Both the position numbers and the translations under genes were made by a program. DNA of 64,000 nucleotides, taken from Karalla daura (Eukaryota; Chordata; Actinopteri; Chaetodontiformes; Leiognathidae). The first letter of the stretch is position 1. Each line of letters opens with the position of its first letter. Below the pieces are notes generated by a model. The model was not told the DNA's origin. It worked only from the letters and a program-made list of their open reading frames with translations, and did no database searches. Shown here piece after piece: positions 44,096 to 55,152 of this stretch. The DNA is taken from positions 9,750,670-9,814,669 of the forward strand of contig CM055200.1 of the NCBI GenBank assembly GCA_029224185.1, in the 5' to 3' direction.

Positions 44096-45428
44096 TTTCC
44101 TGCAGTGGCAGCTGTTTGTTTGGAGGTTTGGAGTAAACAAAGGAATCAGTGGCTAACATCAACAATGGTACGTCAAAGCCATCGAGATGCTGCCAAAGTA
44201 GTGTGTAGTCTGTGTTTCTGGTTTGTAAAGAAACATGTCAGGGCCGAGGCGAAATGTTGAGTTTTGCTGTGTGGATTTGCGAGTTTGTCCAGTGTTTGAC
44301 TGACTGGGAGGGATTCCTGCAGCAAACGTTGCATAAGGACACGTTGCACCCTCAGTACAGACCAGTGATGACACCTAGAAGAACAGGTGAAAGTAAGGAG
44401 AGTGTTGATGTGACATGGTTCAAAGGCAGAGACGCTGTAGCATGTGTGCAGCTGCGGGTCCAACGAAACAATCACTTGGAAGCTGTTTGTCGTCTTTCCG
44501 TGCGTGGAAACACACAACGGGGCCGCACTGAGCCTGTGAAGGTAGAGCGCGTGTGTGTCAGAGGAAAAAGTTTATTTTTCCTCATACATTCCTCCACCTT
44601 AGCTCTGTCATAAGCTATTTTCTGCTCCACTGCAAATCCTAATTGATCGGGCTCAATCTTAGCTTTACATTACATGGGCAGATGACATCATTTGATACTG
44701 ATATTTTGCACCGCTCTCGCGGGCTAATGTTGTTTTGCCAGCTTTACGGCAATGCGCTGTCTAGACAAAGGCATATGTACACAGAAATGGGGTGTATAAA
44801 TGTTTAGACAATCATTATTTTAATTTAAAAATGTTAAGGTTGACTTGTCTTTGGAGGAAGGTGCCAGTCATTGTTGGAGGGTGGCAGCATGAGTGTTATA
44901 CTAAGGCCCCCAGTGCTTTGGTCTCTGAGCTCACATGCTTCAGGAGACAAAGTCAAGAGTGAAGAGACAATAGTGTCGTTTATTAGACAGCCGAATATCA
45001 GGCTCGCCTGTCAGTCCTGCCACATCCCGGAGGAAAGACTTATTGTTTCAGTGATGAAGCAATGATCGAAGTAATATTGCACATTCCCATCAGCGGCTGT
45101 CACTTCTGACAGTCAGTGTCCTCATATAATAATCTCTCGATAATCCTCCATCATTTAAATACGAGACGTGAGCTGTGAATGCTCAAGACTCAGGTGTCTC
45201 TGAATTGTGGAGTTCTTGTATTTACCTGGAACACACATTTGTGTTTCTATGTTTTATTAGTGAGCCGGAGCAGAGGTAATTGCTCAACCTTTAGGGTGCG
45301 CTCATATCTGCATTGTGAAAGTTCCTCGGCTGTGTTCATTGATTGATGTGTGAACATTTCTACATCTTGAGATTGAGACCTGAGGTCGGCAGCTACAAAG
45401 TCCCTCCACTCTTTCGTGTCTGAACAAG
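44096..45428. other. non-coding, no gene supported
   Basis: The 133-codon plus frame 44212-44613 and the overlapping minus frames have no recognisable domain. Loose texture. Confidence 0.35.
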
Positions 45429-45460
45429 TAAAAAAAAAAGGAAGGTAGGAAGGAAGGAAG
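45429..45460. repeat. poly-A and (GGAA)n tract
   Basis: A run at 45430-45439 and GGAA/GGTA units to 45460. Confidence 0.93.
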
Positions 45461-45760
45461 TAGTTAGATCCTTTGCTCAGTGCTGCACAAGGACCAGTGC
45501 AAGTAAAGGCCCTGCATTCACAACCATAATAAAGTAAAAGTATCTAAAGATCTTTAGATAATGTGTTGTTAAGTGCTAAACTTGTTATTATCCTGCTGGC
45601 TACTGAATCTCACTGCATCTTGGTCCATAAAGTCATCACATGTTTATAGTGTTGTTGTTGTTCTGTACATAAAATAAAGTCTGGTTGTTTGAGTAAATGT
45701 GTGAAGTCAAATAGTTCTGCTAACAAGTCATCAGACTACTGCATTTGCAGTGCACTAGAC
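45456..45760 (+). mobile_element. degenerate dispersed teleost repeat (GTAAAAGTCCTGCATTC type)
   Basis: AGTTAGATCCTTTGCTCAGT (45462-45481) and AAGTAAAGGCCCTGCATTCA (45501-45520), then AAAGTAAAAGTAT (45531-45543), follow the order of the widespread fish repeat with AGATCCTTTACTTAAGT and AAGTAAAAGTCCTGCATTC. I recognise the pattern from memory; its exact ends and class are uncertain. It is related in type to the relic at 26259. Confidence 0.6.
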
Positions 45761-46389
45761 GATAAAACAACAGAAATATGGGTTTATGAACATTTTTCAG
45801 CTGCTCCATCTTTATGACGCCTCAACGTGCAGTTAGTTTTCAACATGCACGCTCACGGCACCAAGAGTACATTTTCTTCCTGCATACCATTGTCCCCCTT
45901 TTTAACAAGACAATTAAGACACTCTCTAACATCAGTCACTGCAGGCTTTATTGGCATTCATTTCTTCAGGGTAGTATAGCAGCCTCCCAGAGGGGCTGCT
46001 AAATCAACCTTAAGACCTAAGACTGGTGCTTTAACCCCTCGACTACCTCTCTGCAGCTCCTCCCCCTCCCAAAGCTTGTCCTTTAGACATTTACTAATAA
46101 ACAACAGGTCAGCACCTGCGATGGCAGGTGATTTATTTGACCCCGAGCAGCCGTGACGAGCACACAGTAGGGAGGGCGGCGTGTTGGAGGTTAAGGAGGG
46201 GGAGATCCTCAGCAGAAAACCAGCTCCACGGCCCTGGAGGCCTGGAAGTCGACGCCCCCACTGTAAAGCACTTACGGCTCGCTTCGTTCTGCTTCTCATC
46301 TGACTGTTTTCTTTATACCCCAGTAAAAGGAGCAGAATCGTTGCCGTTTATCACCGTGAGCTCATAAAAAGCCCGGAGGATAAAATAAT
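45761..46389. other. non-coding; possible tRNA-like relic on the minus strand near 45999-46047
   Basis: On the minus strand GGTAGTCGAGGGGTTAAAG (plus 46030-46048 approx.) contains an A-box match, with a poor B-box-like GGTTGATTTAG about 38 nt later. No gene supported otherwise. Confidence 0.25.
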
Positions 46390-46520
46390 CACTCGTGCGG
46401 CGGGCGAGGGGTCCACGGACGCGTGACCCCGGGACTGTGACCGGCGAGTCGGGCCGCTCCGTCCGGTCGCTCCCTCGCCCGTCCAGCGCCGCCACGGTCC
46501 GACCTGCCGCACTGGTCATG
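46390..46520. promoter_or_regulatory. CpG-rich patch
   Basis: Dense CpG (GTGCGGCGGGCGAGG, GACCGGCGAGTCGGGCCG, CGCCGCCACGG). About 130 bp, shorter than a typical CpG island. The minus frame 46313-46576 through it has no domain. Confidence 0.45.
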
Positions 46521-47240
46521 CTGGGCCACCGTGTCGTGGAGCAGTGATAACGGATTAAGCCATGTTTCCCCTGCATCTGTCCAATGGATTGAGCTGATCA
46601 GACAAGGTACAGTGCAGGATGTTGTCCAAGGACCTAACTAGAGCAGAATTATTGAGTAACAGGAAATTAAAAAATTCCTGCAATGCCGATCCACCACTCA
46701 AAGCAATTCTTTTGCAATGTGGCCTGGCCCCCATCTGAACTCCAGCCATTGGGGGTTCTTTTTTTTTTTTTTTGTTGATGTGGTGGCCAAAATTTCTTCA
46801 AATGAAAAGAGAGGAAAAAGCAAAGTGTACCTTTGGGTTTTTCTTTTTTTTTTTTCCCTCAGTCTAGTTATCATTTGATGCATCGACTCACGTCGGGCTC
46901 CCAGAGGAGCATCGCTGATCCTGAGCAATAACACACATCCCGAAAGTTCAGGAAAACGCAGCAAAGTTTAATGATTGCATTTAGCACAATTCTAGGTTGC
47001 CTGGTTCATCCATTTGGGTGTTTACTTAGCGCCTCTTGCCAAATGCAGATAGCTCTCTAGCTGTTAATTCCCTGCATAATACATGGGATAAAGGCCTAAA
47101 TGTTGCACTGTTCCAAATCTCCCCTGAATAATTACACTGAAATTTTATTCAACGCTGATGCCTCTCGGAGCCTGATCCCTCTCCAGGAATTACAGTGAAC
47201 TGAATCGATAGCTTTACAAATTAGACACTCTCTGAGGCAG
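46521..47240. promoter_or_regulatory. strong candidate CNE cluster, interrupted by T runs
   Basis: Complex AT-rich text at 46560-46740 and again at 46960-47230, separated by a low-complexity section with T runs at 46758-46772 and about 46844-46855. An Onecut-type AATCGATA is at 47203-47210. No coding frame is convincing. Confidence 0.45.
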
Positions 47241-48784
47241 GAAGTTGAACATGTCGCCGTGGCCGAGTCACCTCAAACCGACACGTTCAGTCGGTCGAAT
47301 GTTTCGAGCGTTCGGTTAACGCGAGCGACATCAGACAGATGGAAAATGATTACACCTTGCAATGACCTCTGAGTTAGACTGCCTGCCTGCTTTTATGTGG
47401 GCGTTATCATGAATTATGTGAGCACATTACACAACCACATATAAGTCAGGGCAGTCAGTGTCTGTTAAACTGTAAGCAGGTGTGAATGAAAGCCGAACAG
47501 AAGTATCAAACTGCGACCGCAGGCGCGCACAGACCCTCCCCGCTCGCTGACGTCGACCTCAAAACCCGCACGTGAAATATTAACAAACGGAGGAAAAATT
47601 ACAGGTGCATTACTTTAGATTTCAGCAGCATGTGGGAATGGTTAGCGCAGCGCCGCTAATGTGGCCTAGCTGGCTGCTCTCATTAGCAGGACGGCCCGGG
47701 CGGGAGGGTCTGATGGGGAACAGTCGGGAACAGTATTTGTTCAAGACTCCAGTGCAGCCTAAACGCTACATACGGATCCTGTGAATTCACTTCCTGCTCC
47801 GAGAGCGCACATGCTCCCATCAGTCCGCCGTTACCTCATTTTAACCCCAAACAGAGCGAGGTCACGAGGCAAGCGAGTAGTTCATTTGTTTGAGCCATCT
47901 CGGAGCACCAGGGTGGGCGGGGTCTACACAACCAGAACGGTCCAGACGGCCTCGGCAAGTCTTTAATTCACTGCTCTTTACTGCTGCAGTCAAAATATTT
48001 TGCTGTGGCACTGTTAATGTGTCATCTCTGTGAATGGTCATCCGAAAGGTCAAAGGATGAAACATTGACATCAGAATAGCCTCCAATTTTGTGCGCGGAG
48101 GCCGTAAATGTTTAATTTTAGCAGCTGCATTACATCCAGTACCACAACTAAGAGTGTGTCGTGTTGTGCATTGTGGTACACACTTTTACAGGATCCACTC
48201 CGATGAATTTAAATGTGTTACTTCTTTGACACTGAACACATAATCCCACACTGCTCTCCTTAAGGTGGTGAAAATAAAACACTTTTTTTTCTTTTTTTTC
48301 CCAAGCCAGTGACTTACAACTTGCATTAACTTTGTTAGTTAGACGGTGTCAACTAACAACAGAACAACTTCTTAATATGGAGTCTTACAGTCTGCACTTA
48401 CTAGATGTAACTGTGAGAGGAGTAAAAAATCACTGAGCTTAAGACGCTAAAAAGCTAAATGGACCTGAGAGACCCGAAGGTCGTCTGTTTCACCAGTGCA
48501 GATGGTTGTTTTAGTCGCTTCCAGGTGAGCAGGCCGTCGAATTGTCCCACTGGCATCTGTCCAGCTGTGTGGGAGAACTCTGCCTCTGTGACAGCAGAAA
48601 GCATTTAGCATCGAGGGCGTGTATCTAATGCCGCAGACAAAAGTATAGCTCGCGTTTGACTCTGTCATGTACATTACATCAACTTCAACCTAATTCTGTT
48701 CCGTCCAAACAATCATTTGGATTTATTGTCAGAGAAAATCTTCTGCACAGAAAGACGACAGTGAACTCCTGCCCTGAAATCCTG

Positions 48785-48785
<1 letters not shown>
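47241..48785. other. non-coding, no gene supported
   Basis: CpG-containing sequence at 47275-47335 and 47510-47570; T runs near 48283-48300. Short frames on both strands lack domains. CAGGTGAGC is at 48522-48530. Confidence 0.35.

Positions 48786-48817
<32 letters not shown>
48786..48817. repeat. (GT)n microsatellite
   Basis: Perfect GT repeat of about 32 bp. Confidence 0.97.
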
Positions 48818-48818
<1 letters not shown>

Positions 48819-50329
48819 GTGGCAGAAAAGCACAGTGATTTTTCTCTCTGTCACAAATGTGAGGACTTGAGTGGAGTGTGAGTTGTGTTTGAAAGGTGGT
48901 AAACCTGCTGAGGCTCTTTAATTTCCCCCCTCTTCTCCGGCATGAGGGATGGTTCAAAGGGTGACTCTCTGACAGGGCATGTGATCGCTCCTCCGTCCTT
49001 TATCTGCCTCCCCACATTAGCACGTAAATGAGGCTGCACTTTGGGTTTTGGGAGCTGAAGCGTGCGCAGTGTAAACAGGAGTTGTACCGTTATCGTTATT
49101 GGACAGATTTCTGACACCCTAACACCTCCGTTTCATTAACATTCAAAAGGGCTGGGATTTTGACACTGCCTCTGTTTATACAGATTTTTGAATACTTTGC
49201 GGTTGGGATTGTATATGAAATACTGTATACATAGTATTTGCACTGTTGAGTGGAGTTACAACCCTCCATATTGGCAGCCGGGACGCTGCGCTGGAGGCTG
49301 ACGATTGTGCTGCTAATGCCACAGTTAGACTAGGAGGAAATAATCGCCTGAAAACTGAGATTTTTAGCGAGCAGGGGTTCCAACATTGTATCTGTAATTA
49401 GCTACAGTGCTGCATTTCAACGTGGCTCGCTCGTCGCTGTTGATGTGCATGCTGGAGTGTGTTCTCAGGCCTACAGTGGGGTGACTGCAGGGTCCTGAAA
49501 CTCCATTGTGATTCGAGCAGAGCTTATCGCATGGGAGAGAACTGGCAGCCTCTTTAAAGGTATTATATGTGCTCTCGTTCTCCTTCCCTCTGTCTGACAG
49601 GAGCCCTTGGGATGAAAGGGAAAAGCAGTGGAAAAAGAGACATCGGTTCCCGACATGGGGAAGTCTTTGTTTCTATTCTCTCCATCCCAAGTCTCTCCAG
49701 GAATCCTAATTTCCACCATTCACCTACCTATCGGCAGATAAAAGCTGGTTGAACGGGGGGGATTTCCTCAATTGAGACAGCTTGTAACCAGTCTGCATGG
49801 AGGGGGCGGGAGGACGGACGGGGGGGTGCAGCACAAAGCTCTGGAGTGAGAGGAGGTTGGAGCACAGATTCTGAATCGCTTTGAATTGGATCGCACTGGT
49901 GAGCGAGTTGTTCTAAAAGGACATTTTCACAGAGGCTGATCTGAAGCCTGGCTGCGACTCTCCGAATGGAGAGCTGGGATGATGAGAGCGGCAACACACG
50001 ACGTGAAAACAAAAAAAAAAAACCCTAAACATCCTCGATGGGCGACGGCGAAGATGTTGATGCTGCTTGTTAGGGACTGAGCGCCTCGTAGCCGTGTTCC
50101 TCATTATGTTGGTTTTTGAAACCGCTCTTGTTAAAGAAAGGTTTTCTTTCTTTCGTTTTTTTTTTTTAGTGGGGGTTGGGGTGGTGATGTTGCTTAGATA
50201 GTGATGTCCAAGCACAGGGAATGCCAGGCTTGGCAGCTGACGTCCTTAATACGGCTGCTTGGCATCAGGACGAGGGAGGGGAAAGTCCATGCCAGTCTCT
50301 GGGGAGTGGGAGGTGTTAACTTCTAATGG
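48818..50329. other. non-coding, no gene supported
   Basis: A pyrimidine-rich acceptor-like stretch (CCTTCCCTCTGTCTGACAG, ending 49600) precedes an open frame at 49567-49752 without a recognisable domain. A run at 50010-50021, T run at 50157-50167, G-rich text at 49800-49826. Confidence 0.35.
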
Positions 50330-50650
50330 CTTTCTCTGCCACAGCTCTGACATCTGCAGGGCTCCCAGCAAAGGAGAGTGAGGCCTTTTTGAAAAATTAA
50401 TGGAGCTGAATGCATCTCACAGCAAGGAGAGGGCTGGATTAATCAGCACATTAAGGGCTAGCTCCGGATTGGAAATAATTATTGGAGCTGACAAGGTGCA
50501 GAGGTGCCAGTGCCAGCTCCTTTCAGGAATGCATTTTAAAAAGCAGTTTAAAAAGCCTTCAGATGTTGGCATTATCTTGCGTGACCAAATTAGGAGCAAA
50601 TGAGAAAAGTTTATCTGGCATTTTGGAGTATTGAAAGAGCTTAGGCTTTA
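50330..50650. promoter_or_regulatory. strong candidate CNE with two palindromic homeodomain sites
   Basis: GATTAATC (50437-50444) is a perfect palindrome preceded by G, giving the Otx/Pitx-type GGATTA. AATAATTATT (50474-50483) is a perfect 10-bp palindrome. Text is complex and AT-rich; overlapping frames on both strands have no domain. Confidence 0.45.
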
Positions 50651-50660
50651 TAAATTATAC

Positions 50661-50710
50661 AGTGTGTGTTTGTGTGTGCGTCACTGTCTGTGTGTGTGTG
50701 TGTGTGTCTC
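50661..50710. repeat. (GT)n microsatellite, interrupted
   Basis: GT repeats with GCGTCACTGTC interruption. Confidence 0.93.
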
Positions 50711-50879
50711 TGCATGCGTGTTCGCAAAAGGGGCGCGGATGTGTTTTCTGCAAAATGCGGGGAGGGGGGTGGGGGGTGCAGGGATGCAGGCAATGAGAAT
50801 TATGGGTAAATCCTTTTTCACAAAAAAAAACACACACCATAGGTTTCAGATTAAAAGTGGGTGGTTTGTTTTTTTCTAG
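50711..50879. other. G-rich then A-rich low complexity
   Basis: GGGGAGGGGGGTGGGGGG-type plus-strand text at 50759-50777 has four G runs and is a quadruplex candidate; an A run follows at 50822-50830. Confidence 0.6.
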
Positions 50880-51340
50880 AGGGGCTGCACAAAACTTTAA
50901 GGGGGATTAATTTAAATGGGTGCTTGAAACTATCATACTGTTTGTGCAAATGAAAAGTGGATGTCTTAACACCCTGAAAGAGCCAGACGGTAAACTGATT
51001 ACTGTTGACCACCCATGAAAAGCATGAAGAAGAGCAATGATTTAATAAGCGGCCTGTTTTTCTGCCTTTCAGAAATAATCCTCTGTAATTTTTTCCCGTG
51101 GAAGTGATTGGGCATGCGTCACAGTCGTCATTAATATTCCAGCATATTTCAGACACCGTTTGCTAGATAATGGCAGCTGCCGTCCGGGCCGAATCAAAGG
51201 TGATGCAAGCAAGTCAAAGATCAGACCAACTTCTGTCTTGAATTGTTTATATTAGAGAAAATTATTTATTTTCACAGTGGCCGTTTCTTCTGCCATCGAT
51301 TTGGAAAGAATCAGGACAATTTTATTAATTCATAGCAAAA
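50880..51340. promoter_or_regulatory. strong candidate CNE
   Basis: Repeat-free AT-rich text with GATTAATTTAAATGGG near 50906, CATTAATATTCC near 51130, and several ATTA cores. The minus frame 50851-51156 has no recognisable domain. Confidence 0.45.
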
Positions 51341-52318
51341 TTTGTACTGTGTGTGTGATATGTGTTTGGCTGAGCCATTTCAACACATTTTCACTTTTTA
51401 AACAATGTGAGGAATGATGGGTGCGACTCGGCATAAAACGGCCACGTCCTTCGCCCTGAGAGCAGGCAGAATACCAGCAAATGGATTAACAGTAATAATA
51501 TCTTCACGGTGGTATGAAGACAACACCTTTGAAGAGAGGTGGTCCACAACATCAAAAGGAGCTCTGTGAGGAATGCCAAATGTTTGGCTGTCTGTTTGAT
51601 CTTTGAAGCCCCTCCATCAGATATCTAACATTGGATAGAGATCTCCATTACGGCTGTTACTCTCTTTTAACTGCAGCGGCTCTCCAGGTAATGGCAATGC
51701 ATTCAATAACAAATTGGAGTGGCTGAGTGGCAGCAATCATCTTTACAATCTCGGTTCCACCGCAATGAAAAAAGTCGTAAACTTCAGGCAGCGGCGGAGA
51801 AACTTTAGCGGTGTGAATGAGCAATTACTGCGGCCGATGTCGGTGTAATTCTGTTGTCTCGAACGCCGTCGCTGGTGGCGGCCATGTAATTACACGAAGC
51901 ACGACGAAAGTCAAACCCCGGAAAATAGGTGGATTTGCAGATGCAATCAGGTTTGTGATTTACCCAATTCAAGGGATACAAATTTGATTTAACTATTTCC
52001 AGGGGTGATGTATGGGGAGAAGACATTACTGAAAAGGGACGTAAATTGAAAAAATAAATAGGAAAGAGATCATCTTAATTACCTTGAAATTAGACTCATA
52101 TTCCATGGTGCAGATATGAGAAATTGACATAGGTTAGAGATTTCGAGTCCTTTATGCAGCAGTTGAGTTGGTGATTGCTGCAGATTGCGCATTACAGGTT
52201 GTATTTTCACACGGCGTGTCGGTGAAATTGTGTTTGTTTCCAGATGCAGCCGATAATCCAAACAAAGGTGTGAAAGAATTATAAGTGAATCACTTCATAT
52301 TGAAACTGAAATCACTTC
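51341..52318. promoter_or_regulatory. weaker candidate CNE region (51600-52260)
   Basis: Moderately complex text with GGCGGCCATGTAATTAC near 51878-51894. No coding frame of interest. Confidence 0.3.
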
Positions 52319-52371
52319 CAGTGTGTATGCATGTGTGTGTGCATGTGTGTGTGTATGTGTGTGTGCGTGCC
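52319..52371. repeat. (GT)n microsatellite with ATGC/ATG interruptions
   Basis: GT repeat with regular TATGCATG and GCATG interruptions. Confidence 0.92.
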
Positions 52372-52938
52372 TGCTCGTCTACTGTGCCTCGTAGCCTGTG
52401 GCTGTAATGGTTAAGCTTTTACATTCGTGAAATCCAACAGGATATTTACCACCTGTAAATGCTTACATTTACGTGAAACTCTAATTTCCCAAATCCATGT
52501 GTGTGTGATTGTATTTCTGAGACCTCACCTCGGCTCTGTCGCCTCGGGGGCCGAGACCCGGGCAGAGCTGCCGTGCTGCTGTAACACGGAAACTACTGAA
52601 ACTAAGCTGCCTCAGACCCGCTGCTTGTCTCTTTATTACGGTGCTTATTAAGAATCACAGTGGAGATGTTGACCTGCGCTAGTGAGGGAGGATCCTCCGC
52701 TAACAGATAATGCGAGTGTGCATGTGTCTGCTGTACACGTGCGCGTTGACTCATCCAGAGTGAGTCTGAAATAAGTCCAATCGCATGCAGTTCAGACTTG
52801 AAATGGAGGCCTGATGCTTCCAGAGATGAATTATGCCTCCAGGAAATGACAAACCTCACAAAGGTGGGCGTTTTCGGGAAGACATCTAGAGCTTGTCATT
52901 ACTGTCTGTCCCACCTACTACCCCCCACCCCTTTTTAC
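52372..52938. other. non-coding, nothing specific seen
   Basis: CpG-containing at 52528-52565. No gene supported. Confidence 0.35.
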
Positions 52939-52972
52939 ACACGTACACGCATGCACACACACACACACACAC
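52939..52972. repeat. (CA)n microsatellite
   Basis: CA repeat with CGCATGCA at its start. Confidence 0.95.
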
Positions 52973-54060
52973 TGTCTGCAGAGCAGCCCATCTTGGCCCC
53001 GCGGCCACAGCCTCAGGCACGGCATTCTGGGTAGTGTTTGAACACACCTCTGTCTCCCCGGTTCAAAAGCTGTTTAGATCCCAGGAATATTTATGGATCC
53101 CTTTTGATATCCGCGCACATTACACACACGCTTTGTTATTTCTCCGCCATCCACACTTAAAACAGAAGTCGATGGATTAATTTATTTCAATGGATTAAAG
53201 AGCTGTGAGGGCACAGGTTATGCATGGGAGAGAAAGGCCCATCCTGGCAAAAGCTTGACGTCTTCACCGTCACGTTGCTGCGTGGACAGAACAAATCAAT
53301 GCCAGTCTGCGTATTCACACGTCACCTGCTGCGCGGTTAGTCACCAACCTGCACCAGGTAACATCCCAGACTAAATAAATTATGCGTATCGGAGAGAGAG
53401 ACAATAACACAATTGCAGACAATATCTATAAATGTGGCGCATGGAAAATAGTTCAGCCATTTCACCGACATTCGGCGCCTTTTGCACCATCTGCATCACT
53501 TTTCTCAGCTTTAATAATCCCTTTCTGCTCACCCACATATGCTCTTTTGTGACCATAATGTGCAGTGCATCGGTTCAGTAATAAATGTACCAAAAAGAAG
53601 TGGGGGGGAAAAAAAAACGTGGATATTTCATAGAAACCATAGAAAACAAAGCTCTGTGATCCTGCAATTAAACTTTCTGAGAGAGATGTCTTGAAGGCCG
53701 AGGGTGGTCGACTGGAGCGCCGGGTGCTGCGAGGGTGCTGATGGTGCAGTGTGGTGTCGGGGCGGTGCTGCGATAAAGGGCAGCTGCTGGCTCCTTAATG
53801 AGGGAGCAGGGGATGTGCCCCCCCCCACCACCCCCACCCCCGCCACTGAAACTCATCGCCACTTAATGGTACCACTAATCCCTGCAGAGACGGCGCTGTA
53901 CACACAATTGCTTTGCCCTCCATGTGGCAAAATATCGCGCCACAACACTTCCCTCACACCCGGCCTGTCGGTCGCTACGAGACGAAGGCCTTTTCTCAGA
54001 AGCCCCGACGACGGGGAGGACGAACCGCCTCTCACAGGTGTTTCAACCTGACGCTCGGTT
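52973..54060. other. non-coding; partial ZNF143-like site, GA and C-rich tracts
   Basis: GGCATTCTGGGTAGTG (53021-53036) is, on the minus strand, CACTACCCAGAATGCC, a gapped version of the ZNF143 consensus. C-rich text (CCCCCCCACCACCCCCACC) is at 53819-53840. An A run is at about 53610-53618. No gene supported. Confidence 0.35.
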
Positions 54061-55075
54061 TAGACCTGCAGACCCGTTTTGCAGCTGTAAAAGTCTAAAG
54101 GGTGCAAAGATGTGCCCATTATTTCCCACCGTACACCTCCAGCATGTGTGGCCGCTGTCGGTCACATGCCGTTAGAGCGCGGCGGGAGACGTGCTGCATT
54201 GATGCAGTGTCGGGGGTGGAGACGTCCATCACCGACCCGTGTTTGTCACAACACGCTGCCTTTATGAAGTGGTTAGTCCCTGACCTGTGAGCTGTGCCAG
54301 GATCGCCGGCCCACGATTTCCTCGAGCTGCAGCCGCTCACGCTGCACATCAGACCCGCTTTAGTCCATTCATCAAAGACAGCGATTTCGCCCTGTTTAGA
54401 TATGACACCGGCAATTCTCTTGTCTATATTTGAACAGAGCCTCATTAGAAAAGCTGAGCGAAAGAGCCTGAGTTTCTGCTGTTGCTCACCACATGCAGAA
54501 ATCGCCCCTCAGACTCGCAGTCCTCGCAGTTACAAAGCACTGACAAACATATGGGAATTGATTTGCAAGTGAAATTCGAAAGCATGAAAATCCAAACCAC
54601 ACTCCACAAAAAAAATATTCCACACATGAGTTTGGTGGTCTGGATCCGGGGGCTGCGCCTGCAGCGTCACAGGCTCGCCAAGGTAATGCGTCGCGCGGGA
54701 ACGTCACAGCGAGCATCTCAATATGTTAACATGAGTGTGCGATTAGCACAGCCCGTTTAAAATACATGCGGCACGGAGCACACTCGCTCTCAGTCCCAAC
54801 TGGGAGCTCGCCTCGTTTTCTGGGAGAGCGATACTTATCCCCCTTGTCTGGATAATAATTTACAGATTTGCTGTCTCGCAGAATACACTCGTCCTTTGCC
54901 TTAAGTTGATACTTCAGTCTCAGTGGGACTCCAGGGCAGCGGAAACAAAATCTTTATGATTCTCTGCTCCTCCATATGTTTTTGTTTATGAGCGGCTACT
55001 CCTGCCTGGGAATTCACCCCGTCATATTGGGACACACAGGGCATTTTCTGCATACATGCACTGCCCACCTGCCCA
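54061..55075. other. non-coding, CpG-bearing
   Basis: Short overlapping frames on both strands (for example minus 54119-54445) show no recognisable domain. No repeat of note. Confidence 0.35.
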
Positions 55076-55152
55076 GCACACACACACACACAAGCTCTAA
55101 CCCTTTATATGCATAACACACACACACACGAACATTCACAAACACACACACA
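55076..55152. repeat. two (CA)n tracts
   Basis: CA repeats at 55076-55092 and 55108-55152. Confidence 0.95.

Noticed and set aside
44212..44613. 133-codon plus-strand frame
   Set aside because: No domain, begins at a non-ATG codon in part, overlapped by minus-strand frames, next to a SINE relic.
48514..48531. 28-nt exon-like segment before CAG|GTGAGC (48495-48530)
   Set aside because: Acceptor-like TTTCACCAG is weak and 28 nt is not a multiple of three. Shows that exon-like pairs arise by chance in this window.
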